NCBI RefSeq assembly: GCF_013375555.1
Contig: NZ_JABXWB010000004.1
Coordinates: 106,769 to 170,768, forward strand
Source of the DNA: Sphingobium sp. EM0848
GTDB taxonomy: Bacteria > Pseudomonadota > Alphaproteobacteria > Sphingomonadales > Sphingomonadaceae
Direction of reading: 5' to 3'
DNA: 64,000 bases
Shown here: positions 48,104-56,242 of the stretch, one piece after another
Layout of the letters: every line of letters starts with the position of its first letter
Position numbering within the stretch: the stretch's first letter is position 1
The notes under the pieces: generated by a model
Databases searched by the model: none
What the model was told of the DNA's origin: nothing
Seen by the model: the letters and a program-made list of their open reading frames with translations, nothing else
Translations under genes and position numbers: made by a program

Positions 48104-48516
48104 TCTACCTGATCGATTCCAACGTGGTTTCCGAGTCGATGCGGCCAGCACCCTCGGCTCGTGTGGTGACATGGCTCGATCGCCATGCTGGCAACTGTGC
48201 TATGCCGACTGTTGCGATCTTCGAGGTACGTGCCGGGATCAACTCCATGCCACCCGGGCGCCGCCGCGACGAACTGATGGGGGCGTTCGAGCGTATCGTT
48301 GCCCGATTTGGTCCGCGCGTCGTGTCCTTCGACCGGCCTTCGGCGGAAATGGCGGCCGAACTGGCCAGCGTCAGTGCCAGCGCTGGACGGACCATGACGA
48401 CTGGCGACGTCCAGATTGCCGGTATCGCAGGGGCTTACGGGCTCACATTGGTGACCCGGAACGTGAAGGATTTTGCAGCTACCGGCATCGACCTGGTCAA
48501 TCCTTGGGGCGATTGA
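48100..48516 (+). CDS. fitB: FitB/VapC-like PIN-domain toxin
   Basis: 138-residue PIN ribonuclease. The acidic quartet appears as Asp6 (YLIDSNVVSE), Glu42 (FEVRAGI), Asp in TTGDVQIAG and Asp in VTRNVKDF. SESMRP and PWGD are typical of the FitB branch. It shares its last base with the start of the recombinase gene (TGATG), so the toxin-antitoxin pair and recombinase may be one transcript. It probably helps the replicon persist. Confidence 0.92.
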   Translation: MIYLIDSNVVSESMRPAPSARVVTWLDRHAGNCAMPTVAIFEVRAGINSMPPGRRRDELMGAFERIVARFGPRVVSFDRPSAEMAAELASVSASAGRTMTTGDVQIAGIAGAYGLTLVTRNVKDFAATGIDLVNPWGD

Positions 48517-49736
48517 TGCGGCGACCGATCATCGCACCGCCAGCCCGGCTGCTTGCGGCCCAAGCACCCGACGAGAAAAGTCCTGACATGCGCGAACCCG
48601 TCCGCCCTCAAAAATCATCGGTCCGTACCCGAAAGATCGTTCCTTTATCTGTCGAACCAGCAGATCTGATCGGAGATGTGCGCGCACTGGCAGGTGCAGG
48701 CATTCGCATCGACGAGGCGCTGCTCGATGCAGCCATGCGTGGCTGGTCCGAAAACACACGCCGCGCCTTCCGCTCTGACCTGACCTTGTGGGGGCAATGG
48801 TGCCGATTGCGCCGCGTTGAGCCTGCCGTTGCAAGGCCTGCCGACGTTGCTGCCTGGATCCGAGCCCTTTCCGGTACTGAGACTTGTGACCTCAAAACCC
48901 GCGCAATGGCGACGATCGAGCGCTACCTCGTCCATGTGGGCTGGGCTTACCGCATGGCGGGTCTCACCGATCCAACGTCGGACCCCTTGGTCAAGTTCGA
49001 GCGCAAGGCGGCCCGTAATCATCTAGGCGTGCGGCAGCGGCAGGCGCATGCCATTCGCTTCAAAGGCGACATTGCCGATCTCGACAGCCCTGCCTCGGGG
49101 GTGTGCCTCGCGCACCTGCTCAAGGCCTGCCGCCGCGACGAGCTGGGTTTGCGCGATGCCGCGTTGTTACGCATTGCCTATGATACGGCGGCGCGGCGAT
49201 CTGAACTGGTGGCGATCAATGTTGCGCACATTGAAGGCCCTGATAGTGAGGGCGCAGGGATCCTTCACATTCCCTCGAGCAAGACTGACCGTAAGCAAGC
49301 TGGTGCGCAGGCTTACCTTTCTCCAGCAACCATGATGGCCATCACGCGTTGGTGCAAAGCTTCTGAAATCGACCAGGGGCCGCTGCTGCGCCGGGTCACG
49401 ACGCATTTTGACGGATCAATCGATGGTATCGGTGCAGAGCCGCTACACCCCAACAGTATCACGCTCATTTACAAGCGGCTTATTCGCCAAGCCTGGGAGA
49501 AGGGCTTGCTGGGGCAGATGAGCGAGGCCGAGCTTAGTCGCTGGTGCAAGGCGATTTCGTCGCATTCCATTCGTGTCGGCGTAGCGCAGGATAACTTTGC
49601 CGCAGGTGAGGGGCTACCAGCGATCATGCAGGCTTACCGCTGGCGCGATGCACGCACGGTGTTGCGCTATGGCTCAAAACTTGCTGCCAAAAGTGGCGCG
49701 AGCGCCAGACTGGCAAAGCGGTTCTCCGATCAGTAG
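48516..49736 (+). CDS. tyrosine recombinase, full length
   Basis: 406 residues from ATG at 48516 (overlapping the fitB stop); an ATG at 48588 is the alternative. The N-terminal core-binding domain begins at RGWSENTRRAFRSDLTLWGQWC. Catalytic residues: Arg in YDTAARRSELVAI, Lys in IPSSKTDRKQA, His and Arg in SHSIRVGVAQD, Trp in AYRWRDART and Tyr in LRYGSKLAAKSG. It may carry out replicon dimer resolution or integration. It shares the GxxLxxxSxASARL tail pattern with the truncated paralogue at 46228. Confidence 0.9.
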   Translation: MRRPIIAPPARLLAAQAPDEKSPDMREPVRPQKSSVRTRKIVPLSVEPADLIGDVRALAGAGIRIDEALLDAAMRGWSENTRRAFRSDLTLWGQWCRLRRVEPAVARPADVAAWIRALSGTETCDLKTRAMATIERYLVHVGWAYRMAGLTDPTSDPLVKFERKAARNHLGVRQRQAHAIRFKGDIADLDSPASGVCLAHLLKACRRDELGLRDAALLRIAYDTAARRSELVAINVAHIEGPDSEGAGILHIPSSKTDRKQAGAQAYLSPATMMAITRWCKASEIDQGPLLRRVTTHFDGSIDGIGAEPLHPNSITLIYKRLIRQAWEKGLLGQMSEAELSRWCKAISSHSIRVGVAQDNFAAGEGLPAIMQAYRWRDARTVLRYGSKLAAKSGASARLAKRFSDQ

Positions 49737-49835
49737 CGCGAACAACACGCCGAATGCCGTGCAGATTGAATGCAGCCCAATATGGCGCGACGATTGGAGT
49801 TCAGTGCACGCAATTGCGCTCTACTTTGGCGCCCG

Positions 49836-50042
49836 ACAGTTGTCCCCGGCGTGGTCTATACCACCTTTCACCACCCCGAAACGCAGGCCAATCTCGTCAC
49901 GACCGAGTTCTCCGACTGGGCGACCAATTGCCCGGAATACAAGGTGACCGCAGTGCAGGTATCGGCGTCCAACGGGCCAAGTGACTGGCAGGAAAACTAT
50001 GCTGCGCTCACCACCCGCGCGCGCCGCATCGAGGCGATCTGA
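49836..50042 (+). pseudogene. fdsA: NAD-dependent formate dehydrogenase alpha subunit, C-terminal tail
   Basis: 68 codons: VVPGVVYTTFHHPETQANLV then DWATNCPEYKVTAVQVS and NGPSDWQENYAALTTRARRI, the end of the molybdopterin-guanine-dinucleotide-binding domain of FdsA/FdhF-type alpha subunits (about 950 residues). Upstream bases in the same frame do not fit the family, so the junction is near 49836. The stop overlaps the fdsD start (TGATG), as in intact fds operons. Confidence 0.85.
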
Positions 50043-50275
50043 TGGACGAACAGCGGCTTGTAAGCATGGCCAACCAGATTGCCCGCAATCTGGCGGCGCA
50101 AGGTGAGGATGCCGCCGTTTCGGCAATGGTCCAGCATATCGTGGATTTCTGGGATCCGCGCATGAAAGCTGCGATATTGCTCGCTGACCCGCAGGGCTTG
50201 GATCCGATAACTGCGACGGCGATTTCAAGACTGGGTGTTGATTGTGAAGCAGCGTTGGAGTGGGACCCGCTCTGA
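50042..50275 (+). CDS. fdsD: formate dehydrogenase delta subunit
   Basis: 77 residues: LVSMANQIARNLAAQGEDAAVSAMVQHIVDFWDPRMKAAIL matches FdsD, the small accessory subunit encoded last in fdsGBACD-type operons. Intact, but orphaned: the rest of the operon is not in the window apart from the fdsA tail, so it has no partner here. A strong palindrome follows 42 bp later. Confidence 0.85.
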   Translation: MDEQRLVSMANQIARNLAAQGEDAAVSAMVQHIVDFWDPRMKAAILLADPQGLDPITATAISRLGVDCEAALEWDPL

Positions 50276-50317
50276 CGGGAGGTAATGCATTGATTTCTAT
50301 CCTTATACTGGCGCATG

Positions 50318-50351
50318 CCGGGGTCCCGATCGGCGCCGATCGGGACCCCGG
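50318..50351. terminator. perfect 34 bp palindrome after fdsD, probable terminator
   Basis: Two exact 17-base arms with no spacer, centred between 50334 and 50335; the left arm starts CCGGGGTCCC and the right arm ends GGGACCCCGG. TCAAAACCAACTTTTTAC follows. At the end of the fds operon it could serve as a terminator. The zero-base spacer means a real RNA loop must open at the centre; a protein-binding or recombination site is the alternative. Confidence 0.6.
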
Positions 50352-50759
50352 TCAAAACCAACTTTTTACGGCAATTCAAAATGATAGATCGTGAAGTAGG
50401 AGGGGCCCGTTCCAGCGCCGATCCACAGGTTTGTGCGAGCGACAGCGTTACCAACTAGTTTGGGGGCCGGCTATCAAGTTGACCAAGCTGTGGAGCGCAG
50501 GAATCGCGCCAACCGTGGGTCGTAAGTGCTACCGCCGCACGTACAAGCCATAGCGAGTGGTCTTGTTCGGGTGAGCGTCATATGGCTGCCAACTCGGTCC
50601 CGTCTTCTCGGCCTTCACGGCGGCCAATGCCACCTTGGCCTTGAATATGGGGCTGTCGTTCCGGCGCGGTCGTCTGCTCTCCTGTCACGCGGCATGATGG
50701 CCGCCATCAGACAGAAAATCCACTAATCGCCCTGTCCAGAATCGCCGCCCAGCATAAGA
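50352..50759. other. intergenic stretch, no recognisable gene
   Basis: About 400 bp between the palindrome and the end of the sigma-54 regulator gene. Short open frames (for example 50526-50726) have no family resemblance, codon pattern or ribosome site. It may be debris at the join between the formate dehydrogenase remnant and the phenol cluster. Confidence 0.5.
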
Positions 50760-52505
50760 TTACTCGGCTTGCCATTTCTTGAGTCGATAATCGATTTGCG
50801 CGCGTGTGACACCGAGCAGCTTTGCTGCCCGAGCCACATTGTCGTTTGTCGCGGCAAGAGCTGCCTTGATCGCCGCGCGCTCCAAGCCTTCAAGGTTGAG
50901 GCCTTGAGAGTTCAGTGCGTCTAGGATTGTCGCGGGCAGACCATCCAGATCATCTGAGCTGTGGGCCAGATTGCCTGCTTCATCCAGTTGCATCAGTCTT
51001 TTGGCAGCTTCTGCCAATTGGCTTTGGGGGAAATGGCCAACTTCGAGCATTTCCCCTCGCTGGCACATGATAACTGCGCGTTCGATGACATTTTCAAGTT
51101 CTCGGATGTTCCCGGGCCAGTTGTGTGCCAGCAGCATCCGGTAGGCTTGCCCCGAAATCCCGGAGACATTTCGATCGTGACGTGTGCTGAACATCTTTAG
51201 AAAATGATCGATCAGCACCGGTAGATCATCCGTGCGCTGGCGCAGAGACGGAATCTGTATCGGAAATACGTTCAATCGATAATAGAGGTCGGCGCGGAAT
51301 CGTTTTTCCTGGACTGCTACTTCAAGATCTTCGTTTGTAGCGGCAATAACTCTGACATCGGCTTGAAGTGTCTTGTTGCTGCCAAGCCGCTCGAATTTAT
51401 GATTCTGGAGAACCCTAAGAAGCTTGCCCTGCGATGATAGCGAAAGCGTGCCGATTTCGTCGAGAAAGATGGAACCGCCATTCGCTTCTTCAAACCTGCC
51501 GGGCCGCGTGGCACCTGCGCCCGTAAAAGCCCCCTTTTCCACGCCAAACAATTCGGCTTCAAGGAGATTTTCTGGAATGGCGGCGCAATTGATCTCCACG
51601 AACGGATTCTCGCTACGAGGGCTTCGATCATGGATCTGTCTCGCAAAAACGCTTTTCCCGACGCCGCTTTCACCCAGCAGGAGTACGGTCGCGCGTGTGT
51701 CGGCTACCTGATTGACCTTATGCTGGACGGCATTGAACGCGGTGGACCGACCTACAACGATTCCACTTGCATTATGGGCTTGCAGTAAGAGTTCAGGCTG
51801 TAAGGAAATCGGACCGGTGGCGGTTGTGGCATCATCTTCGCTCATTTGGAGCGCGGAGTAATAGACCATGTCTTCAGTACTATCACTCCACTGATCGGCA
51901 AATTTTGCGATGCCGCTGCAATGATCATGGCCGCCCGAACAGCATGCAAGCTCTCGGAAATGTACTGGCGCGCCATAACATGTGGTCAAAAAACCAGCAG
52001 CATAGCCAACTGTCATCCAGCAGCCCGATTCCGAGTTATGGAAGCGCCGCTCGTCATCGCCGATGCGTTCGATACTGTTCTTCCAAACGAACTCGATGTG
52101 GCAGCGCCGCCTATTTTCATCGAGGTCGATGTTGATCACGGCAGCGGCAACCATACCGTGGAGGGTATGCATTTGCCCACCGGTCAGCAGCATTTCCTCC
52201 CACGATTGTGCCGGACTTCTCTCAAGTGAGGCCTTGGCGTCGCGACAGCCGGCTGAATAACCGAGCCGCGTTATTAGCGCCCGTGCCTGATGGTAGCCAA
52301 GCAACGGCAAAAGTTCGGATCGGAGCTGCGCAAGCCAACTGGCGTGCAAGAGGGTGACCCGGCTCTGGTCCAGCCAGATCAATCCCTCGGGAAGATCAAA
52401 GTGCAGCCGTTCGATGAGGCCGGCAATATCGCGCTTCGTAGCCGTCAGGCTCACATTCGGAGTCCATTTCACCGATTCTGAATGGTCCACACGATGCTGG
52501 TTCAA
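50760..52505 (-). CDS. XylR/DmpR-type sigma-54-dependent activator
   Basis: 581 residues. The N-terminal effector-binding domain (XylR_N, about 20-120) is followed by a V4R domain with the Cys cluster [11 protein letters not shown] (188-198). The AAA+ domain has Walker A GESGVGKS (278-285), the sigma-54 contact loop GAFTGA (325-330) and Walker [11 protein letters not shown] Fis-type helix-turn-helix [23 protein letters not shown] ends the protein. TTG at 52505 is the start, with GAGGAGGG just upstream. It is probably activated by a phenolic compound bound to the N-terminal domain, like DmpR or HbpR. Confidence 0.93.
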   Translation of the reverse strand: MNQHRVDHSESVKWTPNVSLTATKRDIAGLIERLHFDLPEGLIWLDQSRVTLLHASWLAQLRSELLPLLGYHQARALITRLGYSAGCRDAKASLERSPAQSWEEMLLTGGQMHTLHGMVAAAVINIDLDENRRRCHIEFVWKNSIERIGDDERRFHNSESGCWMTVGYAAGFLTTCYGAPVHFRELACCSGGHDHCSGIAKFADQWSDSTEDMVYYSALQMSEDDATTATGPISLQPELLLQAHNASGIVVGRSTAFNAVQHKVNQVADTRATVLLLGESGVGKSVFARQIHDRSPRSENPFVEINCAAIPENLLEAELFGVEKGAFTGAGATRPGRFEEANGGSIFLDEIGTLSLSSQGKLLRVLQNHKFERLGSNKTLQADVRVIAATNEDLEVAVQEKRFRADLYYRLNVFPIQIPSLRQRTDDLPVLIDHFLKMFSTRHDRNVSGISGQAYRMLLAHNWPGNIRELENVIERAVIMCQRGEMLEVGHFPQSQLAEAAKRLMQLDEAGNLAHSSDDLDGLPATILDALNSQGLNLEGLERAAIKAALAATNDNVARAAKLLGVTRAQIDYRLKKWQAE

Positions 52506-52521
52506 GACACCCTCCTCGATG

Positions 52522-52567
52522 TCGGAATATTCCGAGATTGTGATTATTTGACATCGGAATATTCACA
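52522..52567. promoter_or_regulatory. paired upstream activator sites for the sigma-54 regulator (candidate)
   Basis: A perfect 14 bp palindrome TCGGAATATTCCGA (52522-52535) and a second, slightly broken copy TCGGAATATTCAC (52554-52566). The copies are 32 bp apart, about three helical turns, so they face the same side of the DNA. They lie 140-190 bp before the -24/-12 promoter, the normal range for NtrC-family binding. They also cover the regulator's own 5' leader, so autoregulation is possible. Confidence 0.72.
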
Positions 52568-52708
52568 GTTTTTGCGATGCCTGCAAGCTGAAACGACCAA
52601 TGTCAGACGCAGCCGCGACCGTCGGTGTGCAGCAGGATGGCGAATAGCGCCCATCAAACAGCCATTTTCTGTGATCAAGCCAAGCGGCTGAAAGCACGCT
52701 GGCGAAAT

Positions 52709-52724
52709 TGGCACGGTCCTTGCT
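52709..52724 (+). promoter_or_regulatory. sigma-54 (-24/-12) promoter
   Basis: TGGCACGGTCCTTGCT matches the consensus TGGCAC-N5-TTGCW at every fixed position. GG is at 52710-52711 and GC at 52722-52723. Transcription would start near 52735, about 60 bp before the TonB receptor ATG. The divergent neighbour encodes the matching activator type. Confidence 0.9.
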
Positions 52725-52793
52725 GATCTCGGTCGGGACAGCGCCCAAGTTTCTACCTGGCGCTAAAAAAGAACAATCACTGGGAGAGATCTG

Positions 52794-55151
52794 ATGGAAA
52801 ATAAGAACGTACGTTCCGGTTGTCAGGCTGCAGGTTTGGCCCTCGCGGTAGGATTGCTATATGCACCTGTCGCATCTGCCCAGGAAGCTAGCACCACAGA
52901 TCAAGCACCCGATGGAGGCATCGGGGAAATTATCGTCACGGCGCAGAAGCGCAGTGAACGGCTGTCGGATGTGCCTCTTTCCATCACCGCCGCGACGGGA
53001 GAACAGTTGCGTTCGCGGGGTGTTACGTCAACGTTCGATTTGGAGCGGGTTGTGCCAGGCTTCACGGCCCAGCAAAGCGCCTATGGCCCACCAGTCTTCA
53101 CCATTCGCGGCATTGGGTTCTATGACACCTCGACGGGGGTCAGTCCGACCGTCAGTGTCTATGTCGACCAGGTTCCGCTGCCCTATTCGGTAATGACGCC
53201 TGGCGCCTCACTCGACCTTGAGCGGGTGGAAGTGCTGAAGGGCCCCCAAGGCACACTTTTCGGGCAAAACTCCACCGGCGGGGCAATCAACTACATTGCT
53301 GCGCGGCCGACCGATGAATTCCGCTTCGGCGGAAGCGCCACGTATGGCCGCTTCAATCAGTTCGACGTCGATGGCTATGTGAGCGGCCCGTTGGCGGAAG
53401 GTGTCAAGGCCCGGCTTGCTGTTCGCCATGAAGACCGGGGGGACTGGCAGTATAGCCAGACACGCAATGACACGCTCGGTCGCCGTAACTTTACCACGGG
53501 GCGCCTGCTGCTCGATGTCGAGCCCAGCGACAAGCTGAAGCTTCAGTTCAACCTGAATGGCTGGATCGACAAGTCCGACAGCCAGGCCGCGCAGTACATT
53601 GCCTATGCGCCGACCAACCCGGTGGGCTTTCCCGAAGAAAAGGCCTTTTTCGCCACAGCGGTAAGAGCGCCCAACAACGCACGCGTTGCGGATTGGGACC
53701 CCGGTGTCGATTTCCGGCATGACGACCGGTTCTATCAGGGGTCATTGCGGGCGGATCTCGAATTGTCGCCAAGTGTGACGCTAACTTCGATCACGGCTTA
53801 CACTGACTTCCGCGGTCGTAACCCCAATGATTCCGACGGCGTGGCGTTCAATGATCTGTTTTTCCTGATCAAGTCTGACATCAGCTCCTTTTCGCAGGAA
53901 CTGCGCCTTTCGGGTGATACGCCCGGCCTGAAATGGATGGTTGGCGGTAATTATCAGCGCGATACTGCGGACGAAGATCAGCTCGGCACAGTTTCGGGCA
54001 GCAACTCCGGCATCGCCACGCCGGCGTTTGTCAACCGCTACCGTAACTTCGACATCCGTAACGATCAGAAGATCAAGACTGCCGCCGTGTTCGCGAGCGT
54101 CGACTACGAGATCGCACCAAAGGTTACGCTGCAGGGTTCCGTCCGTTATACGGATCAGCGTCGCAGCGCCAATGGCTGCCTGTTGGATGCGGGCGACGGG
54201 TCTTTCGGAACAGCCTTCGGCAACCTCTACAGTCTTCTTCAGACGATCGGATCGGGGGTCCCGACCACAATCACCATTCCGAAGGGCGGATGCGTTACTT
54301 CCGACGCGAACTTCCTGCCCGTGACCAACGTTCCGGGGACGCTCAACGAGGACAATCTCTCATGGCGCGCGGGGCTGAGCTGGAAGCCCAACAGCGATCT
54401 GCTGCTTTATGCCAACGCAACGAAGGGTTTCAAGGCGGGGAGCTTTGCCGGTGTGCCGTCGGCCTCGGTCACCCAGTATATTCCCGTAACGCAAGAGTCC
54501 GTCTTGGCTTATGAAGCCGGGTTCAAAACGTCACTGCTTGATCGCCGTGTCACGCTGGAAGGCGCGGCCTTCTACTACGATTATCAGGACAAACAGATCC
54601 TGGGCTTCATTAATACCGGCTTCCCCCTGGGCACATTGCCAAAGCTGGTGAACATTCCCAAGTCGCGGGTAGCGGGCTTCGAATTGTCGACGACCATCCG
54701 CCCGGTTGCTGGGCTGAGCCTGCGCGGCGCAGCTTCCTACATCAACTCCAAGGTGACGCGGAACTACCAGACACCCGATTCTGGCGGCACCCTTGTCGAT
54801 CTCAAGGGCGAAGGGTTCCCTAACACGCCCAAGTGGCAGATTTCGGGCGGCTTCGATTACGAGGTGCCTGTCTCAAGCGCGATCAATGGCTTTATTGGGG
54901 CGGATGTGAACTATCGTTCCAAGACGGTCGCGGCCTTCGGCAGCGATCCGCGGTTCGCGATTGATAGCTATGCGCTCCTCAACATGCGTGCGGGCATCAA
55001 GAGCAACAACGATAGCTGGCGTGCGGAAGTCTGGGGACGCAACATCACCAACAAGTATTATTGGAACGGCGTTTCGCACGTCATCGATTCCTTCTCCAAG
55101 GTTGCGGGCATGCCGGCAACCTACGGAGTAACGGTGTCGTTCCGATACTAA
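52794..55151 (+). CDS. TonB-dependent outer-membrane receptor
   Basis: 785 residues. A signal peptide (LALAVGLLYAPVASAQ) is followed by a TonB-box-like GEIIVTAQKRSERL. The plug contains VEVLKGPQGTLFGQNSTGGAINY, then a long beta-barrel ends in the aromatic GVTVSFRY. It is the first gene behind the sigma-54 promoter, so the cell would make this porin-like uptake protein only when the phenolic inducer is present. It probably imports the pathway substrate. GGGAGAG precedes the ATG. Confidence 0.92.
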   Translation: MENKNVRSGCQAAGLALAVGLLYAPVASAQEASTTDQAPDGGIGEIIVTAQKRSERLSDVPLSITAATGEQLRSRGVTSTFDLERVVPGFTAQQSAYGPPVFTIRGIGFYDTSTGVSPTVSVYVDQVPLPYSVMTPGASLDLERVEVLKGPQGTLFGQNSTGGAINYIAARPTDEFRFGGSATYGRFNQFDVDGYVSGPLAEGVKARLAVRHEDRGDWQYSQTRNDTLGRRNFTTGRLLLDVEPSDKLKLQFNLNGWIDKSDSQAAQYIAYAPTNPVGFPEEKAFFATAVRAPNNARVADWDPGVDFRHDDRFYQGSLRADLELSPSVTLTSITAYTDFRGRNPNDSDGVAFNDLFFLIKSDISSFSQELRLSGDTPGLKWMVGGNYQRDTADEDQLGTVSGSNSGIATPAFVNRYRNFDIRNDQKIKTAAVFASVDYEIAPKVTLQGSVRYTDQRRSANGCLLDAGDGSFGTAFGNLYSLLQTIGSGVPTTITIPKGGCVTSDANFLPVTNVPGTLNEDNLSWRAGLSWKPNSDLLLYANATKGFKAGSFAGVPSASVTQYIPVTQESVLAYEAGFKTSLLDRRVTLEGAAFYYDYQDKQILGFINTGFPLGTLPKLVNIPKSRVAGFELSTTIRPVAGLSLRGAASYINSKVTRNYQTPDSGGTLVDLKGEGFPNTPKWQISGGFDYEVPVSSAINGFIGADVNYRSKTVAAFGSDPRFAIDSYALLNMRAGIKSNNDSWRAEVWGRNITNKYYWNGVSHVIDSFSKVAGMPATYGVTVSFRY

Positions 55152-55164
55152 TGTCCCGGTGAAG

Positions 55165-55202
55165 GCGGCCCTTGGGTGACCCTCTCCACACCCAGGGGCT
55201 GC
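55165..55202 (+). terminator. hairpin after the TonB receptor gene
   Basis: Imperfect 14 bp stem (GCGGCCCTTGGGTG against CACCCAGGGGCTGC) with a 10-base loop, 13 bp after the stop codon and followed by GCTTTCCC. It may partly terminate or attenuate, reducing downstream enzyme expression relative to the receptor. No long T-run. Confidence 0.5.
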
Positions 55203-55266
55203 GCTTTCCCATCCGATGCACACCATTGTTGCTGCGCGGAATAGATTTCTCCTGATCGAGGATTGC

Positions 55267-56124
55267 ATGATGTCAACGGAAGCACAAACCAGCCAATACA
55301 TCGATACGCCGCGTTGGCGATTGCACTACCACGTGGCTGGCGAGGGGCACCCGCTGATCATGCTGCACGGTTCTGGCCCAGGAGCCAGTGGCTGGAGCAA
55401 CTTCAATCCCAATTTCGCGAAGCTGGCCCAGCGCTACAAAGTCTATCTGCTCGACTTTCCGGGCTGGGGAAAATCGTCCGAATATGACCCAACCGGGGAG
55501 AACCGCTTTCTCGCCAATGTCGAGGCGACCCGCTTGTTCATGGACGGTCTTGGTATCGAAAAAGCAGCGCTAGTCGGCAATTCGATGGGCGGGCTTGCTG
55601 CACTGATGATGACCGCACTGCACAACGACCGGGTCACTCATTGCATTACCATGGGCGCACCGGCACCCGGCGGCCCGCAACTGTTCTTTCAACCCGGTGG
55701 CCCGACAGAGGGGCTCAAGATTCTCTTCGCGACATATGCTGATCCAAGCCCCGAGAATTTTCGCAGGCTGGTCAATGTAATGGTCTTCGACCCGGCCTAT
55801 GCGACCGATGAACTGGTGAACCAGCGCTCCGCAAATGCCCTCGCGAACCCTGCGCATTTGTCCAATTTTCTTAAGGGCGCGGCCGCCATGAATATCGATG
55901 GTCTGGGCCAGGACGAGGTTTTCGCGGGCCTTGCACGCACAACTACGCCCTCGTTGCTGATCCATGGCCGCGACGATCGGACCGTGGGCGTGGAGCACAG
56001 CATGCGCCTGGCGGGTGTCATGCCAAATTCCAGCCTCATCGTCTTCAACCGCTGTGGCCATTGGGCGCAGCTTGAACATGCAGATCGGTTCAATGCCATG
56101 CTTGCAGCGTTTATCGACGCCTGA
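55267..56124 (+). CDS. alpha/beta hydrolase, meta-cleavage-product-hydrolase family
   Basis: 285 residues from ATG at 55267 with GAGGA upstream; the next codon is also ATG. HGSGPGASGWSNF is the oxyanion motif of C-C bond hydrolases (MhpC/BphD). The nucleophile is in LVGNSMGGLAAL (Ser about 108), the acid in IHGRDDRTV and the base in CGHWAQLEH. It would split a meta ring-fission product into 2-hydroxypentadienoate and a carboxylic acid. It is one of two such hydrolases in this cluster; this one is less like DmpD and closer to the MhpC/BphD branch. Confidence 0.85.
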   Translation: MMSTEAQTSQYIDTPRWRLHYHVAGEGHPLIMLHGSGPGASGWSNFNPNFAKLAQRYKVYLLDFPGWGKSSEYDPTGENRFLANVEATRLFMDGLGIEKAALVGNSMGGLAALMMTALHNDRVTHCITMGAPAPGGPQLFFQPGGPTEGLKILFATYADPSPENFRRLVNVMVFDPAYATDELVNQRSANALANPAHLSNFLKGAAAMNIDGLGQDEVFAGLARTTTPSLLIHGRDDRTVGVEHSMRLAGVMPNSSLIVFNRCGHWAQLEHADRFNAMLAAFIDA

Positions 56125-56242
56125 CCGGGCCGATTGGCGCCGCTTCAGGACCTGCGTTCCAAACGCTGACCATCCGTGAAGCACTCCGCCTGCCCTAGGC
56201 CGATTACCGGACAAGCAATCCAACTTTGAAGGGTAACCCAAG

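Noticed and set aside
50526..50726. A possible 66-residue protein before the sigma-54 regulator gene
   Set aside because: No domain signal, no good ribosome site and no neighbour relation.
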